A DNA stretch of 25,057 bases from Planctomycetota bacterium (GCA_016793305.1 JAEUHU010000056.1:1-25057), one strand, 5' to 3'. Counted from the stretch's first letter, positions 13,581 through 22,325 are shown. Notes: a model not told the origin generated them from the letters alone. Numbers and translations are program-made.

Positions 13581-14381
13581 TCAGAAGGCCAAGGCGACGG
13601 CGTTGGTCAAGGCCGCGGCGACGTCGCGATCGTCACTGAGCGGCTGCACGATGGCTGCCTCGCAAGCGGCGCGAGGCGGCACGCCAGCACGGATCAGCCG
13701 TCCCGCGGCGACCAGCAGTCGCGTCGACACGGTTTCGGCGAGCCCGAGTTCGGGTTGGCTGCGAACTTTGCGTGCAAATGCGCAGAGCCTCCTGCAAGTC
13801 GCGGCGTCTGCACCGGTCTCAGCGGCGACGATCTCGGCTTCGACCCCCGGTTCGGGCCAGTCGAAGGCCAAAGTAACGAAGCGCTGGCGCGTCGACGGCT
13901 TCAGTTCCTTCAAGGCGCCCTGATAGCCGGGATTGAACGATGCCACCAGCAGGAACCCAGGAGCGGCAGTGACCACTTCGTTGCGGCGGTCGATCCAGAG
14001 TTGCCGTCGATGGTCGGCCAACGGGTGAATCACCACCAGCACGTCGGCGCGGGCCTCCGCGATTTCGTCCAGGTAGAGGATCGCACCCGCACGGGCCGCC
14101 CGCACCGCGGGACCGTCTTGCCAGACGGTGTCGCCGCCGACCACCAGGTGGCGTCCACACAGGTCGACCGCCGAGGTCTCCTCGTTGCAGGCGACGGTCA
14201 GCAGCGGACGCCCGAGTTCGTGGGCCATCGCCTCGACGAACCGCGACTTTCCACAGCCGGTGGGGCCCTTCAGCAGCACCGGCAAGTTGGCGCTCGCGGC
14301 GGCTCGCAGGATCTCCTTCTCGCGACCGATCGCCCGATAGAATGGGACACTCGGCGGAGAAGCCGCCGCGAGGCCCGTCAC
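13581..14381 (-). CDS. norQ: NorQ: MoxR-type AAA+ ATPase for nitric oxide reductase activation
   Basis: A 266-residue AAA+ ATPase that partners NorD in maturing NorCB. Visible motifs are Walker A GPTGCGKSRF (near residue 40), Walker B GAILYLDEIAEA, the sensor region GFLLVASFNPGYQ, and KELKPSTRQRFVTL, which carries the conserved arginines. These are characteristic of the NorQ/CbbQ/MoxR branch. The start is a GTG at 14381 that overlaps the norB stop (GTGA) and has GGAGG seven bases upstream. The frame is open far beyond this point, but that part is antisense-like translation of norB. Length matches NorQ (~265). Confidence 0.93.
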   Translation of the reverse strand: MTGLAAASPPSVPFYRAIGREKEILRAAASANLPVLLKGPTGCGKSRFVEAMAHELGRPLLTVACNEETSAVDLCGRHLVVGGDTVWQDGPAVRAARAGAILYLDEIAEARADVLVVIHPLADHRRQLWIDRRNEVVTAAPGFLLVASFNPGYQGALKELKPSTRQRFVTLAFDWPEPGVEAEIVAAETGADAATCRRLCAFARKVRSQPELGLAETVSTRLLVAAGRLIRAGVPPRAACEAAIVQPLSDDRDVAAALTNAVALAF

Positions 14382-15763
14382 GACACGGCCTCCGCAGCCC
14401 GGCCCGGCTCGGTCACCTCGGCCGGCACTTCGCTCTCTTCGCGTACCTCGCCCTTCGGCATGCCATGGCGCACGAACTGCACCAGGTAGGCGACGATTCC
14501 GGCAGCGAACAACGTGGCTGCGAGGACGAGGCCGAGGAAGTGCACCTCCAGTTCCTTCTGGACGGTCAGGAAGTCCATCCCGACGCGGCGCTCCAGCACG
14601 ACTTGACTGACTCCCGCGACCGCGAAAGCCAGCGTCATCGCCACCATGCCGATGTTCGACGTCCAGAAGGCGAAGGTCGCCAGCGGAGTGTCGTAGAGCT
14701 TGCGGCCGGTCAACTGCGGCAGTGCGTAGGAGATGATCGCCAGCACCAGCATCGCGTAGGCGCCCCAGAAGGCCATGTGGCCGTGCATCGCAGTCACCAG
14801 CGTGCCGTGCGTGTACATGTTCACTTGCGGCAGGGTGTGCGCGAAGCCGAGGAAACCGGCTCCGACGAACGACATGATCGAACAGCCGATCGTCCAGGCC
14901 AGCGCATTCCGATTCGGGTGCGCTCGTCCACCCTTCTTCGCCATGGCGATCGCATAGATCGCCATGCCCAGGAAGGCCAGCGGTTCGAGCGCACTGAACA
15001 GTCCGCCGATCAACAGCCAGTAGCGAGGCGTGCCGATGTAGTAGTAGTGGTGCCCCGTGCCGAGGATGCCGGACAGGAAAGTGAGGCCGACGATCACGTA
15101 GAGCCACTTCTCGATGATCTCCCGATCGACGCCGGTCAGCTTGATCAGCAGATAGGCGAGGATGCCGCCCATGATCAGTTCCCAGACGCCCTCGACCCAA
15201 AGGTGCACGACCCACCAGCGCCAGTAGCTGTCGAGGGTCTGGTGGTCGGTCGGGATCATGCCCGGAAGGTAGAGCAGTGCCGCCATCAACAGACCGAAGA
15301 ACAGCACGCAGCTGGTCGTCGTAATGCGCGGGCTCTTCCACATCGTCTTGGCCAGATTCCCGAGGAAGAGCAGCACGTTGACCACGACCAACCAGTCGAG
15401 CGGGCGCGGGATCTCGAGGAACTTGCGGCCCTCCCACCACTGGAAGTGGAAGCCGACGATCGCCACGACACCGACCACCACCAGCGAGATCAGCTGCACC
15501 CACGCCACCTTGATGCTGTAGAGCTCACGCCCGACTTCCTCCGGCACGATGTAGTAGGCGGAGCCCATGAACCCGCAAAGCAGCCAGACCACCAACAAGT
15601 TCGTGTGCGTGGCGCGAGCCACATGGAACGGGATGACGTCGTGCAGGCCGTCGAGCCCCATGTGGGCGAAGCCCATGATGAAGCCATAGACGAGCTGCAA
15701 GGTGAGCAGCAGCATGCTGGTCGCGAAGAACCACCACGCCACTCGTTGCGATTCGTATTTCAC
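14378..15763 (-). CDS. norB: NorB: nitric oxide reductase cytochrome b subunit (cNor type)
   Basis: A 461-residue, 12-helix haem-copper-superfamily protein that reduces two NO to N2O at a haem b3/non-haem Fe site. Visible family features are HTNLLVVWLLCGFMGSAYY, HLWVEGVWE (Fe-site His and the conserved glutamates), GTGHHYYYIG (paired metal-ligand His) and MYTHGTLVTAMHGHMAFWGAY (haem-ligand His). There is no N-terminal quinol-oxidase extension, so this is the cytochrome-c-dependent cNor form, consistent with the norC partner. The start is GTG at 15763, overlapping the norC stop by GTGA, with GGAGG seven bases upstream. The C-terminus has an acidic tail (KGEVREESEVPAEV). Confidence 0.95.
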   Translation of the reverse strand: MKYESQRVAWWFFATSMLLLTLQLVYGFIMGFAHMGLDGLHDVIPFHVARATHTNLLVVWLLCGFMGSAYYIVPEEVGRELYSIKVAWVQLISLVVVGVVAIVGFHFQWWEGRKFLEIPRPLDWLVVVNVLLFLGNLAKTMWKSPRITTTSCVLFFGLLMAALLYLPGMIPTDHQTLDSYWRWWVVHLWVEGVWELIMGGILAYLLIKLTGVDREIIEKWLYVIVGLTFLSGILGTGHHYYYIGTPRYWLLIGGLFSALEPLAFLGMAIYAIAMAKKGGRAHPNRNALAWTIGCSIMSFVGAGFLGFAHTLPQVNMYTHGTLVTAMHGHMAFWGAYAMLVLAIISYALPQLTGRKLYDTPLATFAFWTSNIGMVAMTLAFAVAGVSQVVLERRVGMDFLTVQKELEVHFLGLVLAATLFAAGIVAYLVQFVRHGMPKGEVREESEVPAEVTEPGRAAEAVS

Positions 15764-16485
15764 TTGCCTGCCTCCTTCGGGGTCGCGGCGGTCTGCTTGC
15801 TGAGGAATGCCACGAGTTCGGTGATGGTCTCTTCGCCGAGTGGCAGCTTCGGCATCTTGCTGTCGGGCTTCACGGCCACTGGATCGCGCAGCCACTGCTT
15901 GATGAACTCGACGGTGAGACGGTTGCCGACCCCGTCGAGGGCTGGCCCGACCTGCCCACCTTGCCCGCCTAGCGAGTGGCAGGCGATGCACATCTGGTTG
16001 AACACCATGGGGCGGTCGCCCGTTCCGGCCACCACCTCACCGCTGGCGCTGGCAACGACTGCAACGGCGCCAAGCGTCGGTTTGGCCGGGAAGCCGTTCA
16101 GGTCCATCGTGCCGATCCACTGGAGGAAGGCGACCAGGTCGGCGATCTGCCCGTCGTCGAAGCCGTAGTTTTCCATGCGGCGCTGCCCTGGATACATGGC
16201 TTCTGGGTCCTTCAACATGGCGGTGATGAAGGCCGGACCGCGCCGCTCGTAGACCCGGGTGAGCTCCGGCGCGTAGTAGGCACCTTCGCCGAGCAGGGTG
16301 TGGCATCCCATGCAGTTGCTGGAATCCCACAGGTGCTTGCCCCGAACCACTTCCGGAGTCATCGCCTCCTGGTTGGTTTGGGCAGGGATGCGGCGCAGGG
16401 TGTCCAGCGTCAGCAGGACGAACGCACCGAAACAGAAAACGGTGCCGCCGAGGAAGAACCAGCGGGCAGCGGATTTCGAAAGCAA
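15760..16485 (-). CDS. norC: NorC fused to a second cytochrome c domain (diheme)
   Basis: A 241-residue membrane-anchored cytochrome that feeds electrons to NorB. The first ~133 residues are a standard NorC: anchor helix (residues ~9-30), haem motif CMGCH (58-62), GEGAYYAPELTRVY, and YPGQRRMENYGFDDGQIADLVAFLQWIG. Ordinary NorC stops soon after this point. Here a linker (134-158) leads into a further class I cytochrome c domain with CIACH (166-170), GQVGPALDGVGNR and a probable Met ligand in DSKMPKLPL. The start is a TTG at 16485, chosen for the GGAGG six bases upstream; there is no ATG at a suitable place. The extra domain probably replaces or docks a soluble donor cytochrome. Confidence 0.9.
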   Translation of the reverse strand: MLSKSAARWFFLGGTVFCFGAFVLLTLDTLRRIPAQTNQEAMTPEVVRGKHLWDSSNCMGCHTLLGEGAYYAPELTRVYERRGPAFITAMLKDPEAMYPGQRRMENYGFDDGQIADLVAFLQWIGTMDLNGFPAKPTLGAVAVVASASGEVVAGTGDRPMVFNQMCIACHSLGGQGGQVGPALDGVGNRLTVEFIKQWLRDPVAVKPDSKMPKLPLGEETITELVAFLSKQTAATPKEAGK

Positions 16486-16529
16486 GGGAGCCTCCGCGAC
16501 TGGGGGCGGGTACGGATAACTGGATCAGT

Positions 16530-16543
16530 ATGTCCAGAATCAA
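16530..16543 (-). promoter_or_regulatory. Degenerate FNR/DNR-like site upstream of norC
   Basis: Read on the norC strand the sequence is TTGAT-TCTG-GACAT. It matches seven of the ten defined positions of the FNR/DNR consensus TTGAT-N4-ATCAA: one half-site is perfect and the other has two of five. It is centred about 51 bases before the norC TTG. Crp/Fnr-family regulators commonly control nor genes, so the position is plausible, but one good half-site could be chance. A possible -10 lies between it and the ribosome site but is poor. Confidence 0.25.
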
Positions 16544-16674
16544 CGCCGCATGCGCTCTATGGCTTTCAAGGAACAAGCGCGTATCTCGGCTCGGCGAGTG
16601 GCCCCTTGCAGACCGGGAGGAGTCAGGGGACCACCTTACCGGTAGGCGCAGTGTCAGCAGGGCTGAACCGGGAA

Positions 16675-18336
16675 TCAGCCCTGGTCCACGACCGCCACCT
16701 CACCGACCACGAAGCTCCCCACCTGCGAACGCAGGACCCCAACCACCCCGGAGGCCTGCCGGGCGGTCGCAGCCAGCTCCTCGGCCGCACCGGCGTTCTG
16801 CTGGGTGATCTGGTCGATGCGACCCATGCTCCCCGTGATCTGGGCGACGCCCTGCGCTTGTTCGCCGCTCGCCGTGGCGATCTGCGTCAGCACTTCATCC
16901 ACCTGGTTGACGCCCTCGGCGATGGCCGTGAGTGCCGAATCGACACGCTGGGCGATCTCGGCGCTGCGCGCAGTGGCCTGCGTGGCCCCGTCGATCTTGC
17001 CTGCTGTGGACTGAGCCGCCTGCGCGGACCGCTGGGCCAGCGACCGAACCTCTTCGGCCACCACGGCGAAGCCCTTGCCGGCATCCCCGGCGCGCGCTGC
17101 CTCGACAGCAGCGTTGAGAGCGAGCAGGTTGGTCTGGAAGGCGATCTCGTCGATCACTTTCAGCACCGCGGCGATGTCCGTCGAGGACTTCTGCAGTGCC
17201 TCGACCACTTGGCACATGCTCTTGACCTCGTCGCGACCGCGAGCCGCGGCCTGCCGCGCCGAAAACGCGACTTCGTTGGCACGCGCCGCACTTTGGGCGG
17301 TCTCCTTGGAGCTGAAGGCCATCTCCTCCAAGGCCGCACGCACTTCTTCCAGATTGGCCGCCTGCTCCGTGGCTCCACTCGCGACAGCTTGGGTCGCCCT
17401 CTCCAGTTCCTCGCTCGCGCTTCCCACCTGAATCGCCGTCGTGCCGGCGCTGCCGATGATCCGGCGCAGCGTGGCGACGAACGAACGGATTCCTTGCGCC
17501 AGGGTGCCGATCTCGTCGTGGTGGACGAGCCGAATCGGGATGGTCAGGTCGTTGCGCTCCTTCAGGCTCGCAAGATCCTCGTTCAACAGCCGCACCGGCA
17601 GTTCCAGGCGCCGCCTGATCAGGAGGATCGAGGTGCAGACCATGACGGCGATCCCGAAGATGATCGCCAGCAGATTGCTGTTGGCAGCGGCGGCCATGCC
17701 ATGCTTCAGTTCGTCGATCGGCACGGTGACGGCGAGCACCCCTCGCACATCCCCTTCCCGCCAGTCTCGCTTGGGCGACTCCACATGGCTGTTGTGGCAT
17801 GCCACGCACGCCGTGGTCATCGTGTCGGCCACGGCATAGCGGATCGCAGAACGACCACCGACTGTCTCCACGCGCCAGAATGGTTCGGTCGGCCCCGCGT
17901 CGAAGTGCGCCAGCGCGTCGTTCTCGAACTCGTCGTAGGTTGCGCCGGCTTTGGCGTGGGGGAACGGATACCGGCTGAACAATCGGATGCTCGTGCCCGG
18001 ATGCTCCTTGGCGACCTGCTCACCGAGGGCCTTCACGAACGTGGCCGGCAGCGGCAACATCCCTTCCTTGGTTGCGAACTGGTGGCCGATCGCCATGCCC
18101 GCCTGCTTGGCGCGAGCGACCACCTGCTCCGTGTAGAACTGCCGCAACGAGGCGGTTTCTGCAACCAGGGTGCGCGCAGTCGTCATGCCAGCCAACGCCG
18201 TGGTCTCGTGGTTGGAACGTTCCCCGATCCACCAACCTGCTGCACTCAGGACAAGGCCGACCACGAACAATGGGGCAAGTAGCCGGGTGCGGAGGCGTCG
18301 ATGGAATGGCACGGCCTCTGTTCTTGCTGCGACCAT
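16675..18336 (-). CDS. Methyl-accepting chemotaxis protein with a haem c-binding DUF3365-type sensor domain
   Basis: A 553-residue chemoreceptor. TM1 is at residues ~18-37, with a periplasmic sensor of about 160 residues. The sensor contains [32 protein letters not shown] and a covalent-haem motif CVACH (Cys177, Cys180, His181). This is the Tll0287/DUF3365 layout, in which a PAS-like fold binds c-type haem. TM2 (residues ~215-235, [19 protein letters not shown]) is followed by HAMP, then the coiled-coil signalling domain with the conserved hairpin [20 protein letters not shown] and [19 protein letters not shown]. No CheR-docking pentapeptide is seen at the C-terminus. The ATG at 18336 has GAGG suitably upstream. 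The gene lies 189 bp upstream of norC on the same strand. Likely ligands are NO, O2 or redox state, by inference from haem and context. Confidence 0.87.
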   Translation of the reverse strand: MVAARTEAVPFHRRLRTRLLAPLFVVGLVLSAAGWWIGERSNHETTALAGMTTARTLVAETASLRQFYTEQVVARAKQAGMAIGHQFATKEGMLPLPATFVKALGEQVAKEHPGTSIRLFSRYPFPHAKAGATYDEFENDALAHFDAGPTEPFWRVETVGGRSAIRYAVADTMTTACVACHNSHVESPKRDWREGDVRGVLAVTVPIDELKHGMAAAANSNLLAIIFGIAVMVCTSILLIRRRLELPVRLLNEDLASLKERNDLTIPIRLVHHDEIGTLAQGIRSFVATLRRIIGSAGTTAIQVGSASEELERATQAVASGATEQAANLEEVRAALEEMAFSSKETAQSAARANEVAFSARQAAARGRDEVKSMCQVVEALQKSSTDIAAVLKVIDEIAFQTNLLALNAAVEAARAGDAGKGFAVVAEEVRSLAQRSAQAAQSTAGKIDGATQATARSAEIAQRVDSALTAIAEGVNQVDEVLTQIATASGEQAQGVAQITGSMGRIDQITQQNAGAAEELAATARQASGVVGVLRSQVGSFVVGEVAVVDQG

Positions 18337-18441
18337 GTCCGCCTCATCGTCATCGAGAGCAAGTCCCCTGATCGGGAGGAACCTGTAGTGACGACTTCCG
18401 CAACTGCCCCGACGCAGCCTGGCCGCCGCCGGAAGCGCCCC

Positions 18442-18470
18442 CAATCCATCCAGCGACCATGGCAATCCAT
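18442..18470. promoter_or_regulatory. Direct repeat CAATCCAT, 21-bp period, in the divergent chemoreceptor/ACT gap
   Basis: The 189-bp divergent region between the haem chemoreceptor and the ACT gene (18337-18525) holds CAATCCAT at 18442-18449 and again at 18463-18470, exactly 21 bases apart, so both copies face the same side of the helix. The second copy lies within CCATGGCAATCCATGG (18457-18472), two CCATGG palindromes. This could be a regulator site; nothing identifies the regulator. No confident core promoter is visible in either direction. Confidence 0.22.
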
Positions 18471-18525
18471 GGGAACTTGGGCCACTCCGCGATGCTAAAG
18501 CGCCTCCAGGTGCTTCGATCTGCGC

Positions 18526-18972
18526 ATGCCGAACCCGAGTCTGTCCTTCACCGTGCACCCGGAACGCCTAGCGATCTGCCGGCTGCCCGCCGACGCGGCG
18601 ATCCCGGACTGGGCGCGCGGCGGGTTCGTCACGATCTCGCGCACGGCGAACGAACTGTCGGTCGTCTGCGCGCAGCGGCACGTGCCGACCGCGGTGCAGC
18701 AGGAGCGCGACAAGGTCCTGTTCGGCATCGACGGGGTCGTGCCGATGACGACCGTCGGCCTGCTGGCGAAGCTCTGCGGGGCGCTGGCGGCGGCCGACGT
18801 GCCGGTGTTCGTGATCTCGACGTTCGACACCGACTACCTGCTGGTCGGCGCCACCCGCTTCGAGGCAGCGGCTGCGGCGCTGCGCAGCCTCGGCCATGGG
18901 GTCCAAGGCGGTTGCCCCGGAGTGACGCAGCCACGCGCAGCCGGGAACCTGGCGAGTTCGGGAAACTCCTAG
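18526..18972 (+). CDS. ACT-domain protein (CASTOR/ACT_7-like)
   Basis: A 148-residue soluble protein. The phrase [12 protein letters not shown], then [30 protein letters not shown], is typical of small tandem ACT-domain proteins related to the amino-acid sensor CASTOR, in which the second ACT half carries the 'ISTxDTDYxLV' strand. These proteins are thought to bind amino acids allosterically. The last ~20 residues ([17 protein letters not shown]) extend beyond the fold and look unstructured. The gene starts 190 bp from the divergent chemoreceptor and ends 53 bp before the solute-binding protein gene. An amino-acid-sensing role alongside that binding protein is plausible but unproven. Confidence 0.82.
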   Translation: MPNPSLSFTVHPERLAICRLPADAAIPDWARGGFVTISRTANELSVVCAQRHVPTAVQQERDKVLFGIDGVVPMTTVGLLAKLCGALAAADVPVFVISTFDTDYLLVGATRFEAAAAALRSLGHGVQGGCPGVTQPRAAGNLASSGNS

Positions 18973-19025
18973 TCAAGGTCGAGCTCCGCCATGGCCCGAT
19001 AGCCCCGGGACCACACGGAGGTTCC

Positions 19026-20189
19026 ATGAAGGCCGCTCTCGGACTCACGCTCTCGCTCGTTCTCTGCCCTGTACTCCGCGCCCAGGGCGTCTCCGACACC
19101 GAGATCGTGCTCGGCCAGGCCTGCGCCCTGAAGGGCCAGGCCGCCGGACTGGGCTCCGGCATGCAGACCGGCCTGCAGGTCTGGTTCGACCAGGTCAACG
19201 CATCGGGAGGCGTGCACGGTCGCAAGATCCGGCTCGTCTCCGTCAACGACGGGTACGAACCCGAGCGCTGTGCCGCGGCGGTGAAGATGCTGATCGAGCA
19301 GGAGAAGGTCTTCGCAGTGATCGGTGGCGTCGGCACGCCGACGGCCAAGGTCGCGGTACCGATCTGCACCGAAGCGAAGGTACCGTTCGTCGGCGCCTTC
19401 ACCGGGGCCGAGTTGCTGCGCGCTCCGTACAACCGCTACGTGGTCAACGTGCGTGCCAGCTACTTCCAGGAGACGGAGGCCCTGGTCCGCCACCTCGTCG
19501 ACCAGCGCGGCCTGCAGCGCATCGCCTGCTTCTATCAGGACGACGCCTACGGCCAGGCCGGCCTCGAGGGCATGCAGCGTGCGCTCGCCGGTCGCAAGAT
19601 CGAACTGGTCGGCAAGGGGACGTACAAGCGGAACACGCTGGCGGTCGCCGAAGGACTGCAGCAGATCGCCACGAGCAAGCCACAGGCGATCGTGCTGGTC
19701 GGCGCCTATGCCCCGTGCGCCGAGTTCATGAAGCAGGCGAAGAGCGACCCTGCACTCCGCGAGGCCAAGCTGTGCAACATCTCGTTCGTGGGTTCCGACA
19801 ACCTGCTGAAGGCTGCCGGTCCGGCCGGTGAGGGCAGCCTGATCAGCCAGGTCGTGCCACTGCCCACCGACGCCAGCATGCCGTTGGTGGCCGAGTACCA
19901 GGCGGCGATGAAGAAGGCCGGCAAGCAGGCGGAGATCGGCTTCATCTCGCTGGAGGGCTACCTGGTCGGCAAGGTGTTCACCGAGATGGCGCAGAAGGCC
20001 GGGAAGAACCTGACCCGCGACGCCCTGCTCGAGGCCGTCGCCAAGTCCTCCGCCCTCGAACTCGGCGGCGTCTCGTTGGCCTTCGGCCCCCAGGACAACC
20101 AGGGCTGCGACGCGGTGTTCCTGACCACCATCCACGGCGACAAGATCGAGAACGTGTCGCAACCGGCGGTGGCCGCTCCGGCCAAGTGA
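19026..20189 (+). CDS. Periplasmic branched-chain-amino-acid-type solute-binding protein (Peripla_BP_6)
   Basis: A 387-residue type I periplasmic binding protein. It has a signal sequence of about 20 residues (LGLTLSLVLCPVLRAQ). The LivJ/UrtA-like fold follows: VSDTEIVLGQACALKGQAAG, GMQTGLQVWFDQVNASGGVHGRKI, FAVIGGVGTPTAKVAVPI, KVPFVGAFTGAELLR, and IACFYQDDAYGQAGLEG. The start has GGAGG four bases upstream. No permease or ATPase gene accompanies it in the window; the next gene is a chemoreceptor. Orphan binding proteins of this family often feed a sensor. The ligand could be an amino acid, urea, an aromatic acid or similar; the sequence alone does not say. Confidence 0.9.
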   Translation: MKAALGLTLSLVLCPVLRAQGVSDTEIVLGQACALKGQAAGLGSGMQTGLQVWFDQVNASGGVHGRKIRLVSVNDGYEPERCAAAVKMLIEQEKVFAVIGGVGTPTAKVAVPICTEAKVPFVGAFTGAELLRAPYNRYVVNVRASYFQETEALVRHLVDQRGLQRIACFYQDDAYGQAGLEGMQRALAGRKIELVGKGTYKRNTLAVAEGLQQIATSKPQAIVLVGAYAPCAEFMKQAKSDPALREAKLCNISFVGSDNLLKAAGPAGEGSLISQVVPLPTDASMPLVAEYQAAMKKAGKQAEIGFISLEGYLVGKVFTEMAQKAGKNLTRDALLEAVAKSSALELGGVSLAFGPQDNQGCDAVFLTTIHGDKIENVSQPAVAAPAK

Positions 20190-20240
20190 GATTGCTCGCG
20201 TTCTCCGTCCAGCGTCGAGCCGCGCTCTAGAGGAGCGACC

Positions 20241-22130
20241 ATGAACCTCGGAATCCGCACGAAGATCCTGCTGGCCTGTGCCATCGCCACCGCCGTAACG
20301 ACCGGTGCGGTCTCGGTGAACGCGACCATGCAGATGCGTCGGGGCACCGAGCGCGACGCGATCGGCGCGCTGACCGCCGAGTCGCGTTCGCTGGCGACCG
20401 CACTGCAGGGGCGCATCGACGCGACCCTGCAGAGCGCCCGGACCCTGGCAGAGACCTTCTCGGCGGTGAAGGACCCGGCGACCAACCTCGACCTGCCTCG
20501 CGAAGCGGCGATCGGCATCCTCCGGATCGCGCAGTCGACGCACGCCGAGTATCTGGCCGTGGGCACCATCTGGGAGCCAGGCGCCTACGACGGCATGGAC
20601 GCTGGCTACAAGAACTCGCCCGGACACGACGAGTCGGGCCGATTCGTACCGCTCTGGAAGCGCGGCGAAGGAGAGCGGATCGACCTGGTCGCGAACGAGG
20701 CCTACCAGAAGGACGGAGCTGGCGACTACTACCTGCGCACGAAGGCGACCGGCAATCCAGGCCTGTTGCTGGCGCCTGGGACTGGCGACGGGTCCTGGAC
20801 GGCTCGAGTCATGGCCCCCGTGACCACGGGCAAGAACATCCACGGCGCCGTCCGCATCGACCTCGACCTCGGCTTCGTCCGGAACGTCCTGGCCTCGTCC
20901 CAGGACAGCTGCTTCGTCGTCACCACGAGTGGACGACTGATCGCCACTGCGAGCGGCGCCGAGAGCATGCCTGCCATCACCGAGCATCCGGCGGTCGTGG
21001 CCGCCTTGAAGGAAGCAACCGCTGCGACACTCGACGTGCAGGACCACGTGCTCCGCCTCGAGCCGATCGGGGTCGGCGGACGACCGGAACTCTGGACCGG
21101 CGTGCTGGTACCACGCACCCGCTTCGCCGCCGCGGCCAATGTCGTGCTCTGGCAGAATCTCGGGCTCGGCGCCCTGATGACCTGCTTGGCCATCGGTGCG
21201 CTGTTCGCCCTTGCCGGCCGCATCACCCGGCCGATCGTCGTGTCGGCGCAACGACTGCAGGAGATCGCGAGTGGTGGCGGCGATTTGACCCGTAACCTGG
21301 AGGTCATCTCCAACGACGAAGGCGGGCGCGTGGCCGAGGCGTTCAACTCGTTCCAGGCCGTGTTGCGGAAGCTGCTCGGGGAGGTCACCACGACGGCCCA
21401 GGCCATTCGCACCGGTACCGAAGGCATGGCCAGCGCGAGCCTCAACCTGTCCCAGCTGGCCCAGCAGGCGGCCGGCTCGCTCAGCGAAGCGAACGACCAG
21501 GTCGGCATGTTCGCCGAACAGACCAAGTGCACCTCGGGCAACGCCAGCTCGGCGCGCCAACTGGCCGACTCGTCGGTCAACCTGGTGCAAGCGAGCCTCG
21601 CCGACATGCAGCGGCTGCAGGAGACGATGCAGGCCATCCAGTCCGACAGCGGAGAGATCGGCAAGATCGTCAAGGTGATCGACGACATCGCGTTCCAGAC
21701 CAATCTGCTGGCGCTCAACGCTGCGGTGGAGGCCGCGCGCGCCGGCGAAGCGGGCAAGGGCTTCGCTGTCGTGGCCGAGGAGGTGAGGAACCTCGCCCAG
21801 CGAAGCGCCGAATCGGCCCGGTCGACGTCGTCGATCGTCGGCTCAGCGACCCAACGGGCCGGGGCCGGTGTTCGCCTTTCGCTCGGTGTGCACGACGTCC
21901 TCCAGCAGGTCGCCGCGGCGACTGGCAAGGTGCAGCAACTGATGACGGACATCGACGGGGCTACCGCACAGCAGGCCTCGACGATCGACCAGATCCGGAG
22001 CGCCATGGGGCGCCTGGACGAAATCTCGCAGGGGAACGCCGCATGTGCCGAGGAGCTGTCGAGCTCGGTGCAGCAGAACGCGAACGATGTGAAGGGACTC
22101 GCCGGCTTGGTGGGACGCTTCCGGACCTAG
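20241..22130 (+). CDS. Methyl-accepting chemotaxis protein with dCache-type periplasmic sensor
   Basis: A 629-residue chemoreceptor. TM1 spans residues ~8-28 ([21 protein letters not shown]). The large periplasmic region (~30-295) is dCache-like: a long helix ([20 protein letters not shown]), then [44 protein letters not shown] and [21 protein letters not shown]. The canonical amino-acid-binding RxW pair is not evident. TM2 is at ~298-320. HAMP begins [23 protein letters not shown]. The signalling hairpin is [20 protein letters not shown] then [26 protein letters not shown] ribosome site precedes the ATG. It lies 51 bp after the solute-binding protein gene, so binding protein and receptor are probably cotranscribed. 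Confidence 0.92.
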   Translation: MNLGIRTKILLACAIATAVTTGAVSVNATMQMRRGTERDAIGALTAESRSLATALQGRIDATLQSARTLAETFSAVKDPATNLDLPREAAIGILRIAQSTHAEYLAVGTIWEPGAYDGMDAGYKNSPGHDESGRFVPLWKRGEGERIDLVANEAYQKDGAGDYYLRTKATGNPGLLLAPGTGDGSWTARVMAPVTTGKNIHGAVRIDLDLGFVRNVLASSQDSCFVVTTSGRLIATASGAESMPAITEHPAVVAALKEATAATLDVQDHVLRLEPIGVGGRPELWTGVLVPRTRFAAAANVVLWQNLGLGALMTCLAIGALFALAGRITRPIVVSAQRLQEIASGGGDLTRNLEVISNDEGGRVAEAFNSFQAVLRKLLGEVTTTAQAIRTGTEGMASASLNLSQLAQQAAGSLSEANDQVGMFAEQTKCTSGNASSARQLADSSVNLVQASLADMQRLQETMQAIQSDSGEIGKIVKVIDDIAFQTNLLALNAAVEAARAGEAGKGFAVVAEEVRNLAQRSAESARSTSSIVGSATQRAGAGVRLSLGVHDVLQQVAAATGKVQQLMTDIDGATAQQASTIDQIRSAMGRLDEISQGNAACAEELSSSVQQNANDVKGLAGLVGRFRT

Positions 22131-22206
22131 CTCGAAGGCACGCGGGGGAGCCGAACCGGAACTCCCGGTGGTATCGAGGAAATCCTGCCTCAGCCTATTG
22201 CGTCGC

Positions 22207-22224
22207 TGTGGACAACTTTCCACA
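22207..22224. promoter_or_regulatory. Inverted repeat TGTGGA-N6-TCCACA upstream of the DcaP-like porin
   Basis: In the 195-bp gap between the chemoreceptor and the porin (22131-22325) there is a perfect inverted repeat, TGTGGA-CAACTT-TCCACA, centred about 110 bases before the porin start. Geometry (6-6-6) recalls Crp-family sites (TGTGA-N6-TCACA), though the G-A order differs. Each arm also resembles a degenerate DnaA box. A regulator operator for the porin is the simplest reading. Confidence 0.3.
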
Positions 22225-22325
22225 CTGAGCGCGGGGCGTCGTCCGGTCAGCCGCCGTCCCCGGGCGCTCACCCAGGAGCTCTCTTCGAGCCCGCCCGCGG
22301 CGAGCCTGACCGAGCAAGGTTCTCC

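Noticed and set aside
14342..16168. A 608-codon open frame on the plus strand
   Set aside because: It is antisense to norB and part of norC, His/Asp/Arg-rich and without a fold signature, while the minus strand encodes clear Nor proteins.
5440..16485. Genomic island acquired by recent transfer
   Set aside because: No tRNA, integrase, transposase or flanking repeat is visible and base composition looks the same as in the flanks, so nothing in the window supports recent acquisition.
18969..21590. An open frame of 873 codons on the minus strand
   Set aside because: It lies exactly antisense to the solute-binding protein and dCache chemoreceptor genes. Its translation is Arg/Gly/Val-rich with no recognisable domain. 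High GC with strong third-position bias keeps antisense frames open.
22207..22224. A pair of DnaA boxes marking a replication origin
   Set aside because: Each arm deviates from TTATCCACA, there is no AT-rich unwinding region, no further boxes and no dnaA/dnaN neighbours.
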